64,000 nt of DNA from Microbacterium salsuginis. GTDB lineage: Bacteria; Actinomycetota; Actinomycetes; Actinomycetales; Microbacteriaceae. The notes under the pieces were generated by a model. That model did no database searches and had not been told where the DNA came from. It worked only from the letters and a program-made list of their open reading frames with translations. A program made the position numbers and the translations under genes. Location of the stretch: contig NZ_JABACI010000006.1 in NCBI RefSeq assembly GCF_012524205.1, positions 124,001 through 188,000 on the forward strand. The letters run 5' to 3'. Below are positions 16,114-24,511 of the stretch, piece after piece. Within the stretch, counting starts at the first letter, position 1, and the number at the start of each line of letters is the position of its first letter.

Positions 16114-16893
16114 ATGACCACTCAGGCCGACAGAGCACAGACCCTCGCACGACTTCACTCCGCGCCCGAGATCCTCCGGGTGGTGAACGTGTGGGACGCG
16201 GTATCGGCGAAGGCGATCGCGGCGCTCCCCGAGACGCGGGCCATCGCCACCGCCGGCCATTCGATCGCGGCCACGTTCGGCTATGCCGACGGGGAGAACA
16301 TCCCGCTCGACCTCATGCTCGACATGGTCGGCCGCATCGTCGAGGTCGTGGGCGACCTGCCTGTCAGCGCCGACCTCGACGCCGGCTTCGGCGACCCGGG
16401 CGAGACCGTGCGGCGCGCGATCGGCAAGGGCGTCGTCGGTGCGAACGTCGAGGACCGGCTGCGCCCGCTCGACGAGGCCGTCGCGGCGGTCGAGGCGATC
16501 GTCGCGGCAGGCGAGGCCGAGGGCGTCCCGTTCGTGCTGAACGCCCGCACCGACGCCTTCGTCCGCGCGGGCGACCGCCCGGTCGAGGCATCCGTCGCCG
16601 ACGCGATCGAGCGTGGCAGGGCCTACCTCGCCGCCGGAGCAGACCTCGTCTTCGTGCCCGGCATCCTCGATGCCGATGTGACCCGGCGGCTCGTGGAGGG
16701 GATCGGCGAGCGCAAGCTCAGCGTGATCGGGCTGCCCGGCACGCTGCGTGCGGCGGAGTACGAGGCGCTCGGCGTCGCCCGGGTGTCGTACGGCCCGATG
16801 CCGCAGCGGGTCGCGCTCACGGCGCTGCAGGACGTCGCCGCAGACCTCTACCGCGACGGGATGATCCCCGCCTCCACTCGCAATCTCAACTGA
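16114..16893 (+). CDS. Isocitrate lyase/PEP mutase superfamily protein
   Basis: A 259-residue TIM-barrel of the ICL/PEP-mutase superfamily. The visible family features are VVNVWDAVSAKAIAALP at the N-terminus, a metal-binding SADLDAGFGDP segment, the GVVGANVEDR turn, and FVLNARTDAF. Members cleave or rearrange 2,3-dicarboxylates and phosphonates, for example 2-methylisocitrate or oxaloacetate. The usual isocitrate-lyase KKCGH catalytic motif is not visible, so a lyase of that class is unlikely. The substrate is unknown, and the divergent gene context (MetPS importer) gives no help. Confidence 0.85.
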   Translation: MTTQADRAQTLARLHSAPEILRVVNVWDAVSAKAIAALPETRAIATAGHSIAATFGYADGENIPLDLMLDMVGRIVEVVGDLPVSADLDAGFGDPGETVRRAIGKGVVGANVEDRLRPLDEAVAAVEAIVAAGEAEGVPFVLNARTDAFVRAGDRPVEASVADAIERGRAYLAAGADLVFVPGILDADVTRRLVEGIGERKLSVIGLPGTLRAAEYEALGVARVSYGPMPQRVALTALQDVAADLYRDGMIPASTRNLN

Positions 16894-16929
16894 GGGCGCG
16901 CGGTCCGGGCCACACTCGGCGGGCGTCGA

Positions 16930-17097
16930 TCAGGTGTCGTGCTCGATCGGAGCCTCGTCCTCGCGGTGATCGTCGAGGGCGCCGGCCGGGTACTCGGCGA
17001 CGTCGGGGCTGCGACGCAGGAACACCGTGCTCGCCACGAGGCCGCCCCACACGATGACGATGGCCAGCACCAGGAACGTGATCGCGAGCGGAGTCAT
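16930..17097 (-). CDS. metS: MetS-type small subunit of an NSS amino-acid importer
   Basis: A 55-residue, single-helix membrane protein (LAITFLVLAIVIVWGGLVAS, then a polar acidic tail), typical of the small MetS subunits that accompany MetP sodium-coupled methionine/alanine importers in Corynebacterium and relatives. Its ATG at 17097 overlaps the stop of the large subunit by ATGA, so the two are translated together. Substrate is inferred from the family. Confidence 0.85.
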   Translation of the reverse strand: MTPLAITFLVLAIVIVWGGLVASTVFLRRSPDVAEYPAGALDDHREDEAPIEHDT

Positions 17098-18701
17098 GAC
17101 GACACCTTCCTCTCGGTCGTCGAGGCGACGCGTTCGGCCGGGGGATACTCGGGCCACGGCGTGAAGTCATCGGGCGAATCCCGCCATCTGAGCGCCGTCA
17201 TCACGATCGCCGCCACGACGATGAACGCGATCGTTCCCCACCCGAAGAGCAGCAGGTACCAGCCCGGCATCCCCTCGTAACCCTCCACGATCAGCGCGAC
17301 GATGCGGGAGATGAGCATGTAGCCCAGCACCACGGGCGCGAGGACGCCGACGAGCGCGACCCACAAGCGGCCGACTTTGAAGGTCGAGACGGCGTTGAGG
17401 TGATAGCGCAGCTCGGGGCCGCGACGGAGCACCCAGATGACGAGGATCGTCATGATGACGGCGGATGCCACGATGCCGATGTTGTTCGCCCACTGATCGG
17501 TCACATCCAGCGCGAGCAGGCCGGTCGTGGTCGAGAACAGCAGCACCGAGAGCACAGCCGACACCACGCCGACGCCGATGGCGGCGGCTCGCGGCGACAG
17601 CCGGAACTTCTCCTGGATCGCGGCCGACACCACCTGCAGGACAGAGATGAGCGAGGTGAACCCCGCCAGCGCCAGCGAGCCGAAGAAGAGGCAGCCGAAC
17701 AGGGGTCCGCCAGGCATCTGCGACACGATCGCGGGGAAGGTGATGAACGACAGACCGACGCCGGTCAGTCCCTCGAGGTCGGCGACCGCGATGCCCTGCT
17801 GGAATGCGAAGAAGCCGAGCGTCGCGAAGACGCCGATGCCGGCCAGGATCTCGAACGACGAGTTCGCGAAGGCGACGACCAGTCCGGGTGCGGTCAGATT
17901 CGCGCGGCGGCGGCGATAGGAGGCATAGGTGATCATGATGCCGAACGCGATCGAGAGCGAGAAGAAGATCTGGCTGTACGCCGCGATCCACACATTGGGA
18001 TCGCCGAGCGCGGCCCAGTCGGGTGTGAAGAGCGCGTTCAGTCCTTCGGCGGCGCCGTCGAGGAACAGGGCGCGGACGACGAGGATCAGGAACGCGACGA
18101 CCAGCAGCGGGAGGAAGATCACGTTCACCCGCTGCAGGCCCTTCGCCACGCCCGCGGCCAGCACCACGATCGCCGCGATCCACACGATCGCGAGCGGGAT
18201 GAGCACATTCGGCACGAACTCGAAGCTGATCCCTGGCTCACCGACCCGCAGATACTCGCCGGTGAGGAACCCCGCCGGATCGTCGCCCCACCGCAGATCG
18301 AACGAGAACACGAAGTAGCTGAGCGCCCACGCGATCACGGCGGTGTAGTACAGCCCGATGACGAAGGCGATCGCGACCTGGAACCAGCCCAGCGATTCGG
18401 TCCAGCGGCCCACTGCGCGCCCGACCCTGCGGAACGCCGTGGGCGCGGCGCCGCGGAATCGGTGGCCGAGTGCGTAGTCGAGGAAGAGGATCGGGATTCC
18501 GGCGGTCAGCAGCGCGACGAGGTACGGGATGAGGAACGCGCCTCCGCCGTTCTCGTACGCGACGCCCGGGAATCGCCAGATGTTGCCCAGACCCACCGCC
18601 GACCCGATGGCGGCGAGGATGAACCCCACCTGGCCGGTCCATTGCTCGCGCGGGCGCCCCGCGGTGACCTGTGTGGGGGTGGAGCCTTCGGCATCGGTCA
18701 C
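17094..18701 (-). CDS. metP: Sodium-dependent amino-acid transporter of the NSS family, MetP-like
   Basis: A 535-residue transporter with about 12 membrane helices and the NSS first-helix signature GSAVGLGNIWRFPGVAYENG. Together with the small MetS partner this fits a MetPS methionine/alanine importer driven by sodium. Start GTG 18701 has AAGGGA upstream; a longer frame reaching 18836 lacks a ribosome-binding site and would run into the divergent oxidoreductase promoter. Ends overlapping metS. Confidence 0.9.
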   Translation of the reverse strand: MTDAEGSTPTQVTAGRPREQWTGQVGFILAAIGSAVGLGNIWRFPGVAYENGGGAFLIPYLVALLTAGIPILFLDYALGHRFRGAAPTAFRRVGRAVGRWTESLGWFQVAIAFVIGLYYTAVIAWALSYFVFSFDLRWGDDPAGFLTGEYLRVGEPGISFEFVPNVLIPLAIVWIAAIVVLAAGVAKGLQRVNVIFLPLLVVAFLILVVRALFLDGAAEGLNALFTPDWAALGDPNVWIAAYSQIFFSLSIAFGIMITYASYRRRRANLTAPGLVVAFANSSFEILAGIGVFATLGFFAFQQGIAVADLEGLTGVGLSFITFPAIVSQMPGGPLFGCLFFGSLALAGFTSLISVLQVVSAAIQEKFRLSPRAAAIGVGVVSAVLSVLLFSTTTGLLALDVTDQWANNIGIVASAVIMTILVIWVLRRGPELRYHLNAVSTFKVGRLWVALVGVLAPVVLGYMLISRIVALIVEGYEGMPGWYLLLFGWGTIAFIVVAAIVMTALRWRDSPDDFTPWPEYPPAERVASTTERKVSS

Positions 18702-18834
18702 GTCATCGTTCCCTTCTGCGGTGCTGCCGGCGGGGCCGGTCGTTCCCTGGCACGCTAGCAGCGCGGGGGTGGCTGCATCCAGAGTCCACGCGGGCTCCGG
18801 GAATCCGTCAAGCGGCCTCAGCGTTGCGCTCGGC

Positions 18835-19956
18835 ATGGACCCCGCTGTCGTCGACGTCGCTGTGATCGGCGCGGGGCAGGCGGGACTCTCGGCCGCCTAC
18901 CACCTTCAGCGTCGAGGCTTCGTTCCGCAGGGCAGAGCCGTTCCGGAAGACCGGACCTTCGTCGTCCTGGACGCCGACGACCGACCCGGGGGAGCGTGGC
19001 AGCATCGCTGGCCTTCGCTGCGGATGGCGACGGTCAACGGCATCCATGAGCTTCCCGGGTTCGCTGTGCCGCCCGCGGACCCCGCCGCGGCCAGCCGCGA
19101 CGTGCTGCCGGCCTATTTCGCCGAGTACGAGCGGCGTTTCGCGCTGGAGGTCAGACGACCCGTCAGCGTGCGCGCCGTGAGTCGGGCGGACGAGGACCCA
19201 CGAGGTCGCCTCCTGGTGGACACCGACCGCGGGTCGTGGAGCGCGCGGTATGTGATCAACGCGACCGGCACGTGGACCCGCCCGTTCTGGCCGCGCTATC
19301 CCGGGAGCGAGCGCTTCGCTGGGCGTCAGCTGCATGTCGCGGACTACGTCTCGGCGGACGAGTTCGCCGGACAGCGCGTCGTGATCGTCGGGGCAGGGGT
19401 GTCGGCCGTGCAGCTGCTCGACGAGATCTCGCGGGTCGCCGACACGTTGTGGGTCACCCGTCGCGAACCGCAGTGGATCGACGACGAATTCGACATCCCG
19501 GCGCGGGTGGCGGCGATCGCGGGTGTCGAGGATCGCGTGCGCCGCGGTCTGCCGCCCGGCAGCGTCATCTCGGTGACCGGCTTGCACTGGTCGCCCTGGG
19601 CGCGCGCGGCACAAGCGCGCGGCGTGCTCGTCCGGCATCCGATGTTCACCGCGATCGAGCCCGGCGGCGTGCGCATGCCCGATGGAAGCTTCGAACCGGC
19701 CGACGCGATCCTCTGGGCCACGGGGTTCCGTCCGGCATTGGGCCATCTGGCTCCGTTGCGGCTGCGAACGCCGGATGGCGGAATCCGCGTCGAGAACGGG
19801 CGCTCGATCGACGAGCCGCGCCTGTTCCTCATCGGCTACGGACCGTCGCAGTCCACGGTCGGCGCCAACCGCGCGGGGCGGGATGCGGTGCGGGCGATCG
19901 CCGCGGACGGCGCGGCGGCGTCGCAGCCGTCTCTGGCGGCTTCGGACGCCGCCTAG
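18835..19956 (+). CDS. FAD/NAD(P)-binding oxidoreductase (flavin-containing monooxygenase-like)
   Basis: A 373-residue flavoprotein with an N-terminal FAD-binding GAGQAGLSAAYHL, a DRPGGAW segment, and a second dinucleotide-binding motif GAGVSAVQLLDEI about residue 187, followed by ATGFRP. The two Rossmann motifs match class B flavin monooxygenases and NAD(P)/FAD-dependent oxidoreductases. Substrate unknown. The stop codon TAG (19954-19956) is the first half of the next gene's -10 box. Divergent from metP, whose promoter shares the 133-base gap. Confidence 0.87.
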   Translation: MDPAVVDVAVIGAGQAGLSAAYHLQRRGFVPQGRAVPEDRTFVVLDADDRPGGAWQHRWPSLRMATVNGIHELPGFAVPPADPAAASRDVLPAYFAEYERRFALEVRRPVSVRAVSRADEDPRGRLLVDTDRGSWSARYVINATGTWTRPFWPRYPGSERFAGRQLHVADYVSADEFAGQRVVIVGAGVSAVQLLDEISRVADTLWVTRREPQWIDDEFDIPARVAAIAGVEDRVRRGLPPGSVISVTGLHWSPWARAAQARGVLVRHPMFTAIEPGGVRMPDGSFEPADAILWATGFRPALGHLAPLRLRTPDGGIRVENGRSIDEPRLFLIGYGPSQSTVGANRAGRDAVRAIAADGAAASQPSLAASDAA

Positions 19957-19959
19957 GCT
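19954..19959 (+). promoter_or_regulatory. -10 box TAGGCT overlapping the preceding stop codon
   Basis: TAGGCT starts with the TAG stop of the oxidoreductase gene and would start a transcript about 30 bases before ATG 19998, with GAAGGAGA in the leader. Confidence 0.5.
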
Positions 19960-19997
19960 CGAATGGCGAGAACGCGCGACACGACGAAGGAGACCCC

Positions 19998-20642
19998 ATG
20001 GCACGCATCCTGATCTTCGGCGGACACGGCAAGGTCGCGCTCCTGCTCGAACCGCTGCTCACCGCGCGCGGTCACACCGTCACCGCCGTCGTGCGCAACC
20101 CCGGCCACGAGGCGGACGTCGCCGCGACCGGTGCACAGCCGCTCGTGGCCGACATCGAGGCGTTCGATCTCGAGCAGCTCACCAACCTCGTCAGCGGCAA
20201 CGACGTCGTCGTGTGGTCCGCCGGCGCCGGCGGCGGCGATCCGCGCCGCACGTACGCCGTCGATCGGGACGCCGCCATCCGCTCCATCGAGGCGGCGGTC
20301 GCCGCCGGCGTCGAACGCTATGTCATGGTCTCGTGGATCGGCTCCCGCGCCGACCACGGCGTGGCCGCCGATTCGTCCTTCTTCCCCTATGCGGAGGCCA
20401 AGTGGGCGGCCGACCGCCACCTCACCGGGTCCGGTCTGGACTGGACCATCCTCGCCCCGGGATCGCTCACGCTCGAGCCGCCGACCGGCCGCATCGAGCT
20501 TGATCCGGAAGGCTCCGGCGCGGTGTCGCGCGCCGACGTCGCCGCCGTGATCGCCGCGACGATCGCCGACGACTCCACGATCGGTCGCACGATCCGCTTC
20601 GGCGGCGGCGCCGAGCCGATCGGGCACGCGATCGCCGGCTGA
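19998..20642 (+). CDS. NAD(P)-binding atypical short-chain dehydrogenase/NmrA-like protein
   Basis: A 214-residue Rossmann-fold protein: RILIFGGHGKVALLLEPLL (NAD(P)-binding glycine motif), AVVRNPGHEADV, VVWSAGAGGG, RYVMVSWIGS and a YAEAKWAADRHL segment with the Tyr-x-x-x-Lys pair. This fits the SDR_a5/YwnB-like family, often called NAD(P)H-binding proteins; function unassigned. Start ATG 19998 follows GAAGGAGACCCC. Its gene ends two bases before the convergent DUF503 gene. Confidence 0.87.
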   Translation: MARILIFGGHGKVALLLEPLLTARGHTVTAVVRNPGHEADVAATGAQPLVADIEAFDLEQLTNLVSGNDVVVWSAGAGGGDPRRTYAVDRDAAIRSIEAAVAAGVERYVMVSWIGSRADHGVAADSSFFPYAEAKWAADRHLTGSGLDWTILAPGSLTLEPPTGRIELDPEGSGAVSRADVAAVIAATIADDSTIGRTIRFGGGAEPIGHAIAG

Positions 20643-20644
20643 GA

Positions 20645-20938
20645 TCAGTCCTCGCTCGAGTGCAGGCCCCGCCGCGTCGAGAGCAGGGTGATCTCGGGCC
20701 GCTCGGCGACGGCACGCTCGGCGCGGTCGAGCACATCCCGGACGTGCGACGACCCCGACGCCACGACGGCCACGCCGACGACGGCGCGCCGGTGCAGATC
20801 ATGGTCGGCCACCTCGGCGACCGCGGCCTCGGTGCGCCGGCTGAGGTCGGCGATGAGGGGGCGAAGCACGCTGCGCTTCTCTTTGAGCGAGTGCACATCG
20901 CCCAGCAAGAGGTCGAACTCGATCCACCCGATCCACAT
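20645..20938 (-). CDS. DUF503 family protein (YlxP-like)
   Basis: A 97-residue protein beginning MWIGWIEFDLLLGDVHSLKE, which is the DUF503/YlxP signature (hydrophobic strand, then HSLKEKRSVLRPL). It continues with HDLHRRAVVGVAVVAS and ends in a short polar tail. Members are often encoded beside translation genes, but here the gene stands alone, convergent with the SDR gene and only two bases from its stop. Function unknown. Confidence 0.87.
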   Translation of the reverse strand: MWIGWIEFDLLLGDVHSLKEKRSVLRPLIADLSRRTEAAVAEVADHDLHRRAVVGVAVVASGSSHVRDVLDRAERAVAERPEITLLSTRRGLHSSED

Positions 20939-21049
20939 GGCCCCATCGTTGCAGGGGAGCCCGTCCGAGGGCACCGCCCTGCAGGGCGCCCGGCCGTCGT
21001 GCGATGCGCGACGCGCCGCGCGCCTTCCCACACGCGCCCACGGTTGCGG

Positions 21050-21055
21050 TAGAAC
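21050..21055 (+). promoter_or_regulatory. Candidate -10 box (TAGAAC) for the 21115 membrane gene pair
   Basis: TAGAAC lies 60 bases upstream of GTG 21115, giving a leader with AAGGGA 10 bases before the start. A weak match, given by position only. Confidence 0.35.
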
Positions 21056-21114
21056 AGCAGAAGTCGCGTTCTGGGGGGATCGCCTGTTCCGCAGATCCGA
21101 AGGGACCCCTCACC

Positions 21115-21282
21115 GTGAAGCTGGTCAGACGAATCGTCGTCGTCCTCATCATCGCTTTCGCCGTCTTCTACCTCGTGACGAGACCGCAGGATGCCGCGAA
21201 CGCGGTGCAGGGCGCCGTGGGCGCCGTGTGGGGTGCGGGAGTCGCCGTCGTCGACTTCTTCGTCGCCCTCGCGGGCGGATGA
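21115..21282 (+). CDS. Small single-helix membrane protein (55 residues)
   Basis: Starts GTG 21115 with AAGGGA upstream; sequence begins VKLVRRIVVVLIIAFAVFYL with one transmembrane helix, then an Ala/Gly/Val-rich amphipathic stretch ending FFVALAGG. It overlaps the start of the PH-domain gene by ATGA, so the two are translated as a unit and may act together in the membrane. No known family recognised. Confidence 0.65.
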   Translation: MKLVRRIVVVLIIAFAVFYLVTRPQDAANAVQGAVGAVWGAGVAVVDFFVALAGG

Positions 21283-22061
21283 GCGTCTTCGACCCGCGGA
21301 TCGACAAGCACCTCATCGCCGATCAGGGCGAGGTGGTGATCGACGAGGTGCGAAAGCACTGGGCCGCGACCGTGGGTGCGACGCTGGAGCTGCTCGCCGG
21401 AATCATGGTGCTGCTCATCTCCCTGTTCGTGCCGCCGCAGGCCTGGTGGGTGCCCGCCGTGCTCGGCGGTGCGATCGTCGCCCACGCCGGCTGGCGCATC
21501 CTCGAACAGCGCATGGACCGGTTCGTGATCACGAACATGCGCGTGTTCCGCGTGCACGGGATCCTGTCGCAGCGGATCGCGACGATGCCGCTCGCGCGGA
21601 TCCTCGACATCTCGGTGCACAAGCCCGTCATCGGGCGGATGTTCGGCTACGGCCATTTCGTGTTCGAGTCCGCCGCGCAGGCGCAGGGGCTGCGTGAGAT
21701 CCGCTTCGTCGGCGACCCGGACGACCGCGGGCTCACGATCCAGCGCGTCATCCAGCAGGCCGGCCTGCGCGGCTTCATCGCCCAGCAGCCGGGCGGGGCG
21801 CCGGAGCTCTCGCGCCATCCGCCGGAGCGCGCGGCGGAGCCGGCTCCCGTCGTCCGGCCGATGACACCCCCGTTGCCCACGGTTCCGGCGTCGGTCGCGG
21901 CCTCGCGCGGCACCGGCGCTTCCGGCGGATGGGAGTGGCTCGCCGACGCCCAGCGCCGGGAGGAGCGGCGCCTGGAAGAGCTGCGCGGCGGCACCGCCGA
22001 GGCGGACGGCGCGTTCGATCCCGATCGCACCACGACGGCGCCCATCGACCTTCAGCGCTGA
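21279..22061 (+). CDS. bPH2-domain (YdbT-like) membrane protein
   Basis: A 260-residue protein with two adjacent membrane helices (about residues 33-70), then a bacterial pleckstrin-homology-like domain: RFVITNMRVFRVHGILSQRI, MPLARILDISVHKPVIGRM and GYGHFVFESAAQ. The C-terminal 90 residues are Pro/Ala/Arg-rich and probably unstructured, ending in DPDRTTTAPIDLQR. Members are membrane-anchored adaptor proteins of unclear role. Coupled to the preceding small membrane protein. Confidence 0.85.
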   Translation: MSVFDPRIDKHLIADQGEVVIDEVRKHWAATVGATLELLAGIMVLLISLFVPPQAWWVPAVLGGAIVAHAGWRILEQRMDRFVITNMRVFRVHGILSQRIATMPLARILDISVHKPVIGRMFGYGHFVFESAAQAQGLREIRFVGDPDDRGLTIQRVIQQAGLRGFIAQQPGGAPELSRHPPERAAEPAPVVRPMTPPLPTVPASVAASRGTGASGGWEWLADAQRREERRLEELRGGTAEADGAFDPDRTTTAPIDLQR

Positions 22062-22109
22062 GCCGGATCGGATCCTGAGGGAACATCGCGGCGGACCGCC
22101 GCGTTCTGA

Positions 22110-22115
22110 TACCCT
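22110..22115 (+). promoter_or_regulatory. Extended -10 promoter (TGaTACCCT) of rpsA
   Basis: TACCCT is preceded by TG at 22107-22108, the extended -10 arrangement expected for a strongly expressed gene. It places the transcription start near 22122. Confidence 0.5.
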
Positions 22116-22121
22116 GGAGCG

Positions 22122-22326
22122 TCACTCGTGTGGCTATCTCGCCACGCCTGGACGACCGGTCGACACCGGCGCCGAGGATCCCGCAAGGACGACGTGACAT
22201 CGCACGAAAAGAATCCGCTTCGCCTCGGCTCGCGCTTCGTCCTGCTTCGCTCGCTCAGCGATCGAAGAAGAAGAAGCGCGATGTGCCGAGGCCCGACACC
22301 CCAACCCAACAAGGACAACCCACTAC
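22122..22326 (+). promoter_or_regulatory. Structured 5' leader of rpsA (about 205 nt)
   Basis: The region between the candidate start and ATG 22327 has two clear hairpins near its beginning: GTGGC/GCCAC (22130-22134 with 22141-22145) and CCGGT/ACCGG (22156-22160 with 22165-22169). It also has a GCGCTTC/GAAGCGC pairing near 22230-22285 that includes a GAAGAAGAAGAAG run. Such leaders in ribosomal-protein genes often mediate autoregulation; that role is inferred. The AAGGA nearest the ATG is 12-13 bases away, an unusually wide gap. Confidence 0.45.
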
Positions 22327-23775
22327 ATGACTAGCGCAACGACCGCCCCGGCCACCAAGCAGGTCGCGATCAACGACATCGGATCTGCCGAGGACTTCCT
22401 GGCCGCGGTCGAGAAGACTCTGAAGTTCTTCAACGACGGCGACCTGATCGAGGGCACCGTGGTGAAGATCGACCGCGACGAGGTCCTCCTCGACGTCGGC
22501 TACAAGACCGAGGGTGTCATCCCCTCGCGAGAGCTTTCCATCAAGCACGACGTCGACCCCAACGAGGTCGTCAAGGTCGGCGACGAGGTCGAAGCCCTCG
22601 TTCTCCAGAAGGAGGACAAGGAAGGCCGCCTCATCCTGTCCAAGAAGCGCGCACAGTACGAGCGCGCCTGGGGTGACGTCGAGAAGATCAAGGAGACCGA
22701 CGGTGTCGTCACTGGCCAGGTCATCGAGGTCGTCAAGGGCGGTCTGATCGTCGACATCGGTCTGCGCGGCTTCCTGCCCGCATCGCTCATCGAGCTGCGC
22801 CGAGTGCGCGACCTGACGCCGTACCTCGGCCAGGAGATCGAGGCGAAGATCCTCGAGCTCGACAAGAACCGCAACAACGTCGTGCTCTCGCGCCGTGCCC
22901 TGCTCGAGCAGACGCAGTCCGAGTCGCGCACCACGTTCCTCAACAACCTGCACAAGGGCCAGGTCCGCAAGGGCACGGTCTCGTCGATCGTCAACTTCGG
23001 CGCGTTCGTCGACCTGGGCGGCGTGGACGGTCTCGTGCACGTCTCCGAGCTGTCGTGGAAGCACATCGAGCACGCGTCCGAGGTCGTCGAGGTGGGCCAG
23101 GAGGTCACCGTCGAGATCCTCGAGGTCGACCTGGACCGCGAGCGCGTCTCGCTGTCGCTCAAGGCGACGCAGGAGGACCCGTGGCAGGTCTTCGCCCGCA
23201 CGCACGCGATCGGTCAGGTCGCACCGGGCAAGGTCACCAAGCTCGTTCCGTTCGGTGCGTTCGTCCGCGTCGCGGACGGCATCGAGGGCCTCGTGCACAT
23301 CTCCGAGCTGTCGGGCAAGCACGTCGAGCTCGCCGAGCAGGTCGTGTCGGTCGGCGAAGAGGTCTTCGTCAAGATCATCGACATCGACCTCGAGCGTCGC
23401 CGCATCTCGCTCTCGCTCAAGCAGGCGAACGAGTCGGTCGACCCCTTCGGCACCGAGTTCGACCCGGCGCTCTACGGCATGGTCACGGAGTACGACGAGA
23501 ACGGGGAGTACAAGTACCCCGAGGGCTTCGACCCCGAGACCAACCAGTGGAAGGAAGGCTTCGACGAGCAGCGCGAGAAGTGGGAGCAGGAGTACGCTGC
23601 CGCCCACTCGCGCTGGGAGGCTCACAAGGCCGCCGTCGTCAAGGCCATGGAGGCCGAGGCAGCAGCTCCCGCCGAGGCCCCGTCGAGCTCGTTCTCGTCC
23701 GACAGCGGCCCCGCAGGCACGCTGGCCGACGACGAGGCACTCGCCGCGCTGCGCGAGAAGCTCTCGGGTCGCTGA
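22327..23775 (+). CDS. rpsA: 30S ribosomal protein S1
   Basis: Binds mRNA at the small ribosomal subunit. The 482-residue protein carries four S1 (OB-fold) domains; repeated core motifs such as GALVDLGGVDGLVHVSELSW-type strands appear around residues 225-245 and again near 310-330. Actinobacterial S1 normally has four domains and an acidic, Ala/Ser-rich C-terminal tail, as here. Codon use is strongly GC-ending, fitting high expression. A perfect terminator follows the gene. Confidence 0.97.
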   Translation: MTSATTAPATKQVAINDIGSAEDFLAAVEKTLKFFNDGDLIEGTVVKIDRDEVLLDVGYKTEGVIPSRELSIKHDVDPNEVVKVGDEVEALVLQKEDKEGRLILSKKRAQYERAWGDVEKIKETDGVVTGQVIEVVKGGLIVDIGLRGFLPASLIELRRVRDLTPYLGQEIEAKILELDKNRNNVVLSRRALLEQTQSESRTTFLNNLHKGQVRKGTVSSIVNFGAFVDLGGVDGLVHVSELSWKHIEHASEVVEVGQEVTVEILEVDLDRERVSLSLKATQEDPWQVFARTHAIGQVAPGKVTKLVPFGAFVRVADGIEGLVHISELSGKHVELAEQVVSVGEEVFVKIIDIDLERRRISLSLKQANESVDPFGTEFDPALYGMVTEYDENGEYKYPEGFDPETNQWKEGFDEQREKWEQEYAAAHSRWEAHKAAVVKAMEAEAAAPAEAPSSSFSSDSGPAGTLADDEALAALREKLSGR

Positions 23776-23803
23776 TCCGTCCGTCGCTCCGGCGACGCAC
23801 AGC

Positions 23804-23838
23804 CGAAAGGGCCGTCACCTCTGGTGGCGGCCCTTTCG
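23804..23838 (+). terminator. Rho-independent terminator after rpsA
   Basis: CGAAAGGGCCGTCACC (23804-23819) pairs with GGTGGCGGCCCTTTCG (23823-23838): a 16-bp stem with a three-base loop and one T-G wobble. No U-tract follows. Confidence 0.85.
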
Positions 23839-23861
23839 CCGTCCGTGGGGGTGGTCCGGCG

Positions 23862-23867
23862 TAGGGT
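23862..23867 (+). promoter_or_regulatory. -10 box TAGGGT, leaderless promoter
   Basis: TAGGGT is followed by exactly six bases and GTG 23874. Confidence 0.55.
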
Positions 23868-23873
23868 CGTCGC

Positions 23874-24440
23874 GTGGAAGACCGGCGACCGGCACGATGC
23901 CTCGTGAACGATGACGGATGCCGCGGCGCGGTGCCGGGCGACGCTCCGGTGGCGCTGTGCGAGGCCCACCTGACGATGGTGGCGGACTGGTCCGCCGCCG
24001 AGCACGGCGTGACCGACGTCCTGCCCTCGCCGTGCCTGCTGTGCGGCTCGAGGTTGGGCGTGCGCTGGCCGTCCGGGTGGGTGTGCGCGGTGTGCGAGTG
24101 GCGGCACGGGGAGGTCCCGGATCACGAGCTGCCGCCGCCGCGCGTCGACGTGGTCTACTACCTCCGCTACGCCGATCGCGTGAAGATCGGGACGACGGCG
24201 AATCCGCGCCAGCGCCTCGCCGTGATCTGGCACGACGACCTGCTCGCCTTCGAGCGTGGGGATCGTGCGCTCGAGCGGCGACGGCACGAGCAGTTCGCCG
24301 AGGAGCGGTACGGCGGCACCGAGTGGTTCCGTGCGTCCGACCGGCTGCTGGCGCACGCCGACACGGTGCGTCGCGGCGACGCCGAACCATGGGACCGCTA
24401 TGCCCGGTGGGTGAGCGAAGCGATCGCCGCCCGCGGGTGA
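23874..24440 (+). CDS. GIY-YIG nuclease-like protein with N-terminal zinc-binding cysteines
   Basis: A 188-residue protein. The first 80 residues carry paired cysteines (CLLCG and CAVCE, with earlier CR/CEAH pairs), a probable zinc ribbon. The C-terminal half contains VYYLRYADRVKIGTTANP, a GIY-YIG variant of the T5orf172/MUG113 type, with R and E residues in the later helix (RRRHEQFAEERYGGTEWF). It may cut or bind branched DNA, but no function is established. GTG 23874 follows a leaderless -10 box. Confidence 0.8.
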   Translation: MEDRRPARCLVNDDGCRGAVPGDAPVALCEAHLTMVADWSAAEHGVTDVLPSPCLLCGSRLGVRWPSGWVCAVCEWRHGEVPDHELPPPRVDVVYYLRYADRVKIGTTANPRQRLAVIWHDDLLAFERGDRALERRRHEQFAEERYGGTEWFRASDRLLAHADTVRRGDAEPWDRYARWVSEAIAARG

Positions 24441-24499
24441 CGCGACCCGAGTCGGCGCGAGGCCGCGCCAGGCTCCTGACGTCCCGCCGCGGCATCCGT

Positions 24500-24505
24500 T
24501 ACGGT
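24500..24505 (+). promoter_or_regulatory. -10 box TACGGT, leaderless promoter of the sensor kinase
   Basis: TACGGT is followed by exactly six bases and ATG 24512. Confidence 0.55.
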
Positions 24506-24511
24506 CGCCGT

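Noticed and set aside
22130..22330. 66-codon open frame ending exactly at the rpsA start
   Set aside because: Its third-position GC is far below that of real genes here, the sequence is Pro/Ser/Arg-rich without pattern, and no ribosome-binding site precedes it. Kept only as part of the leader observation.
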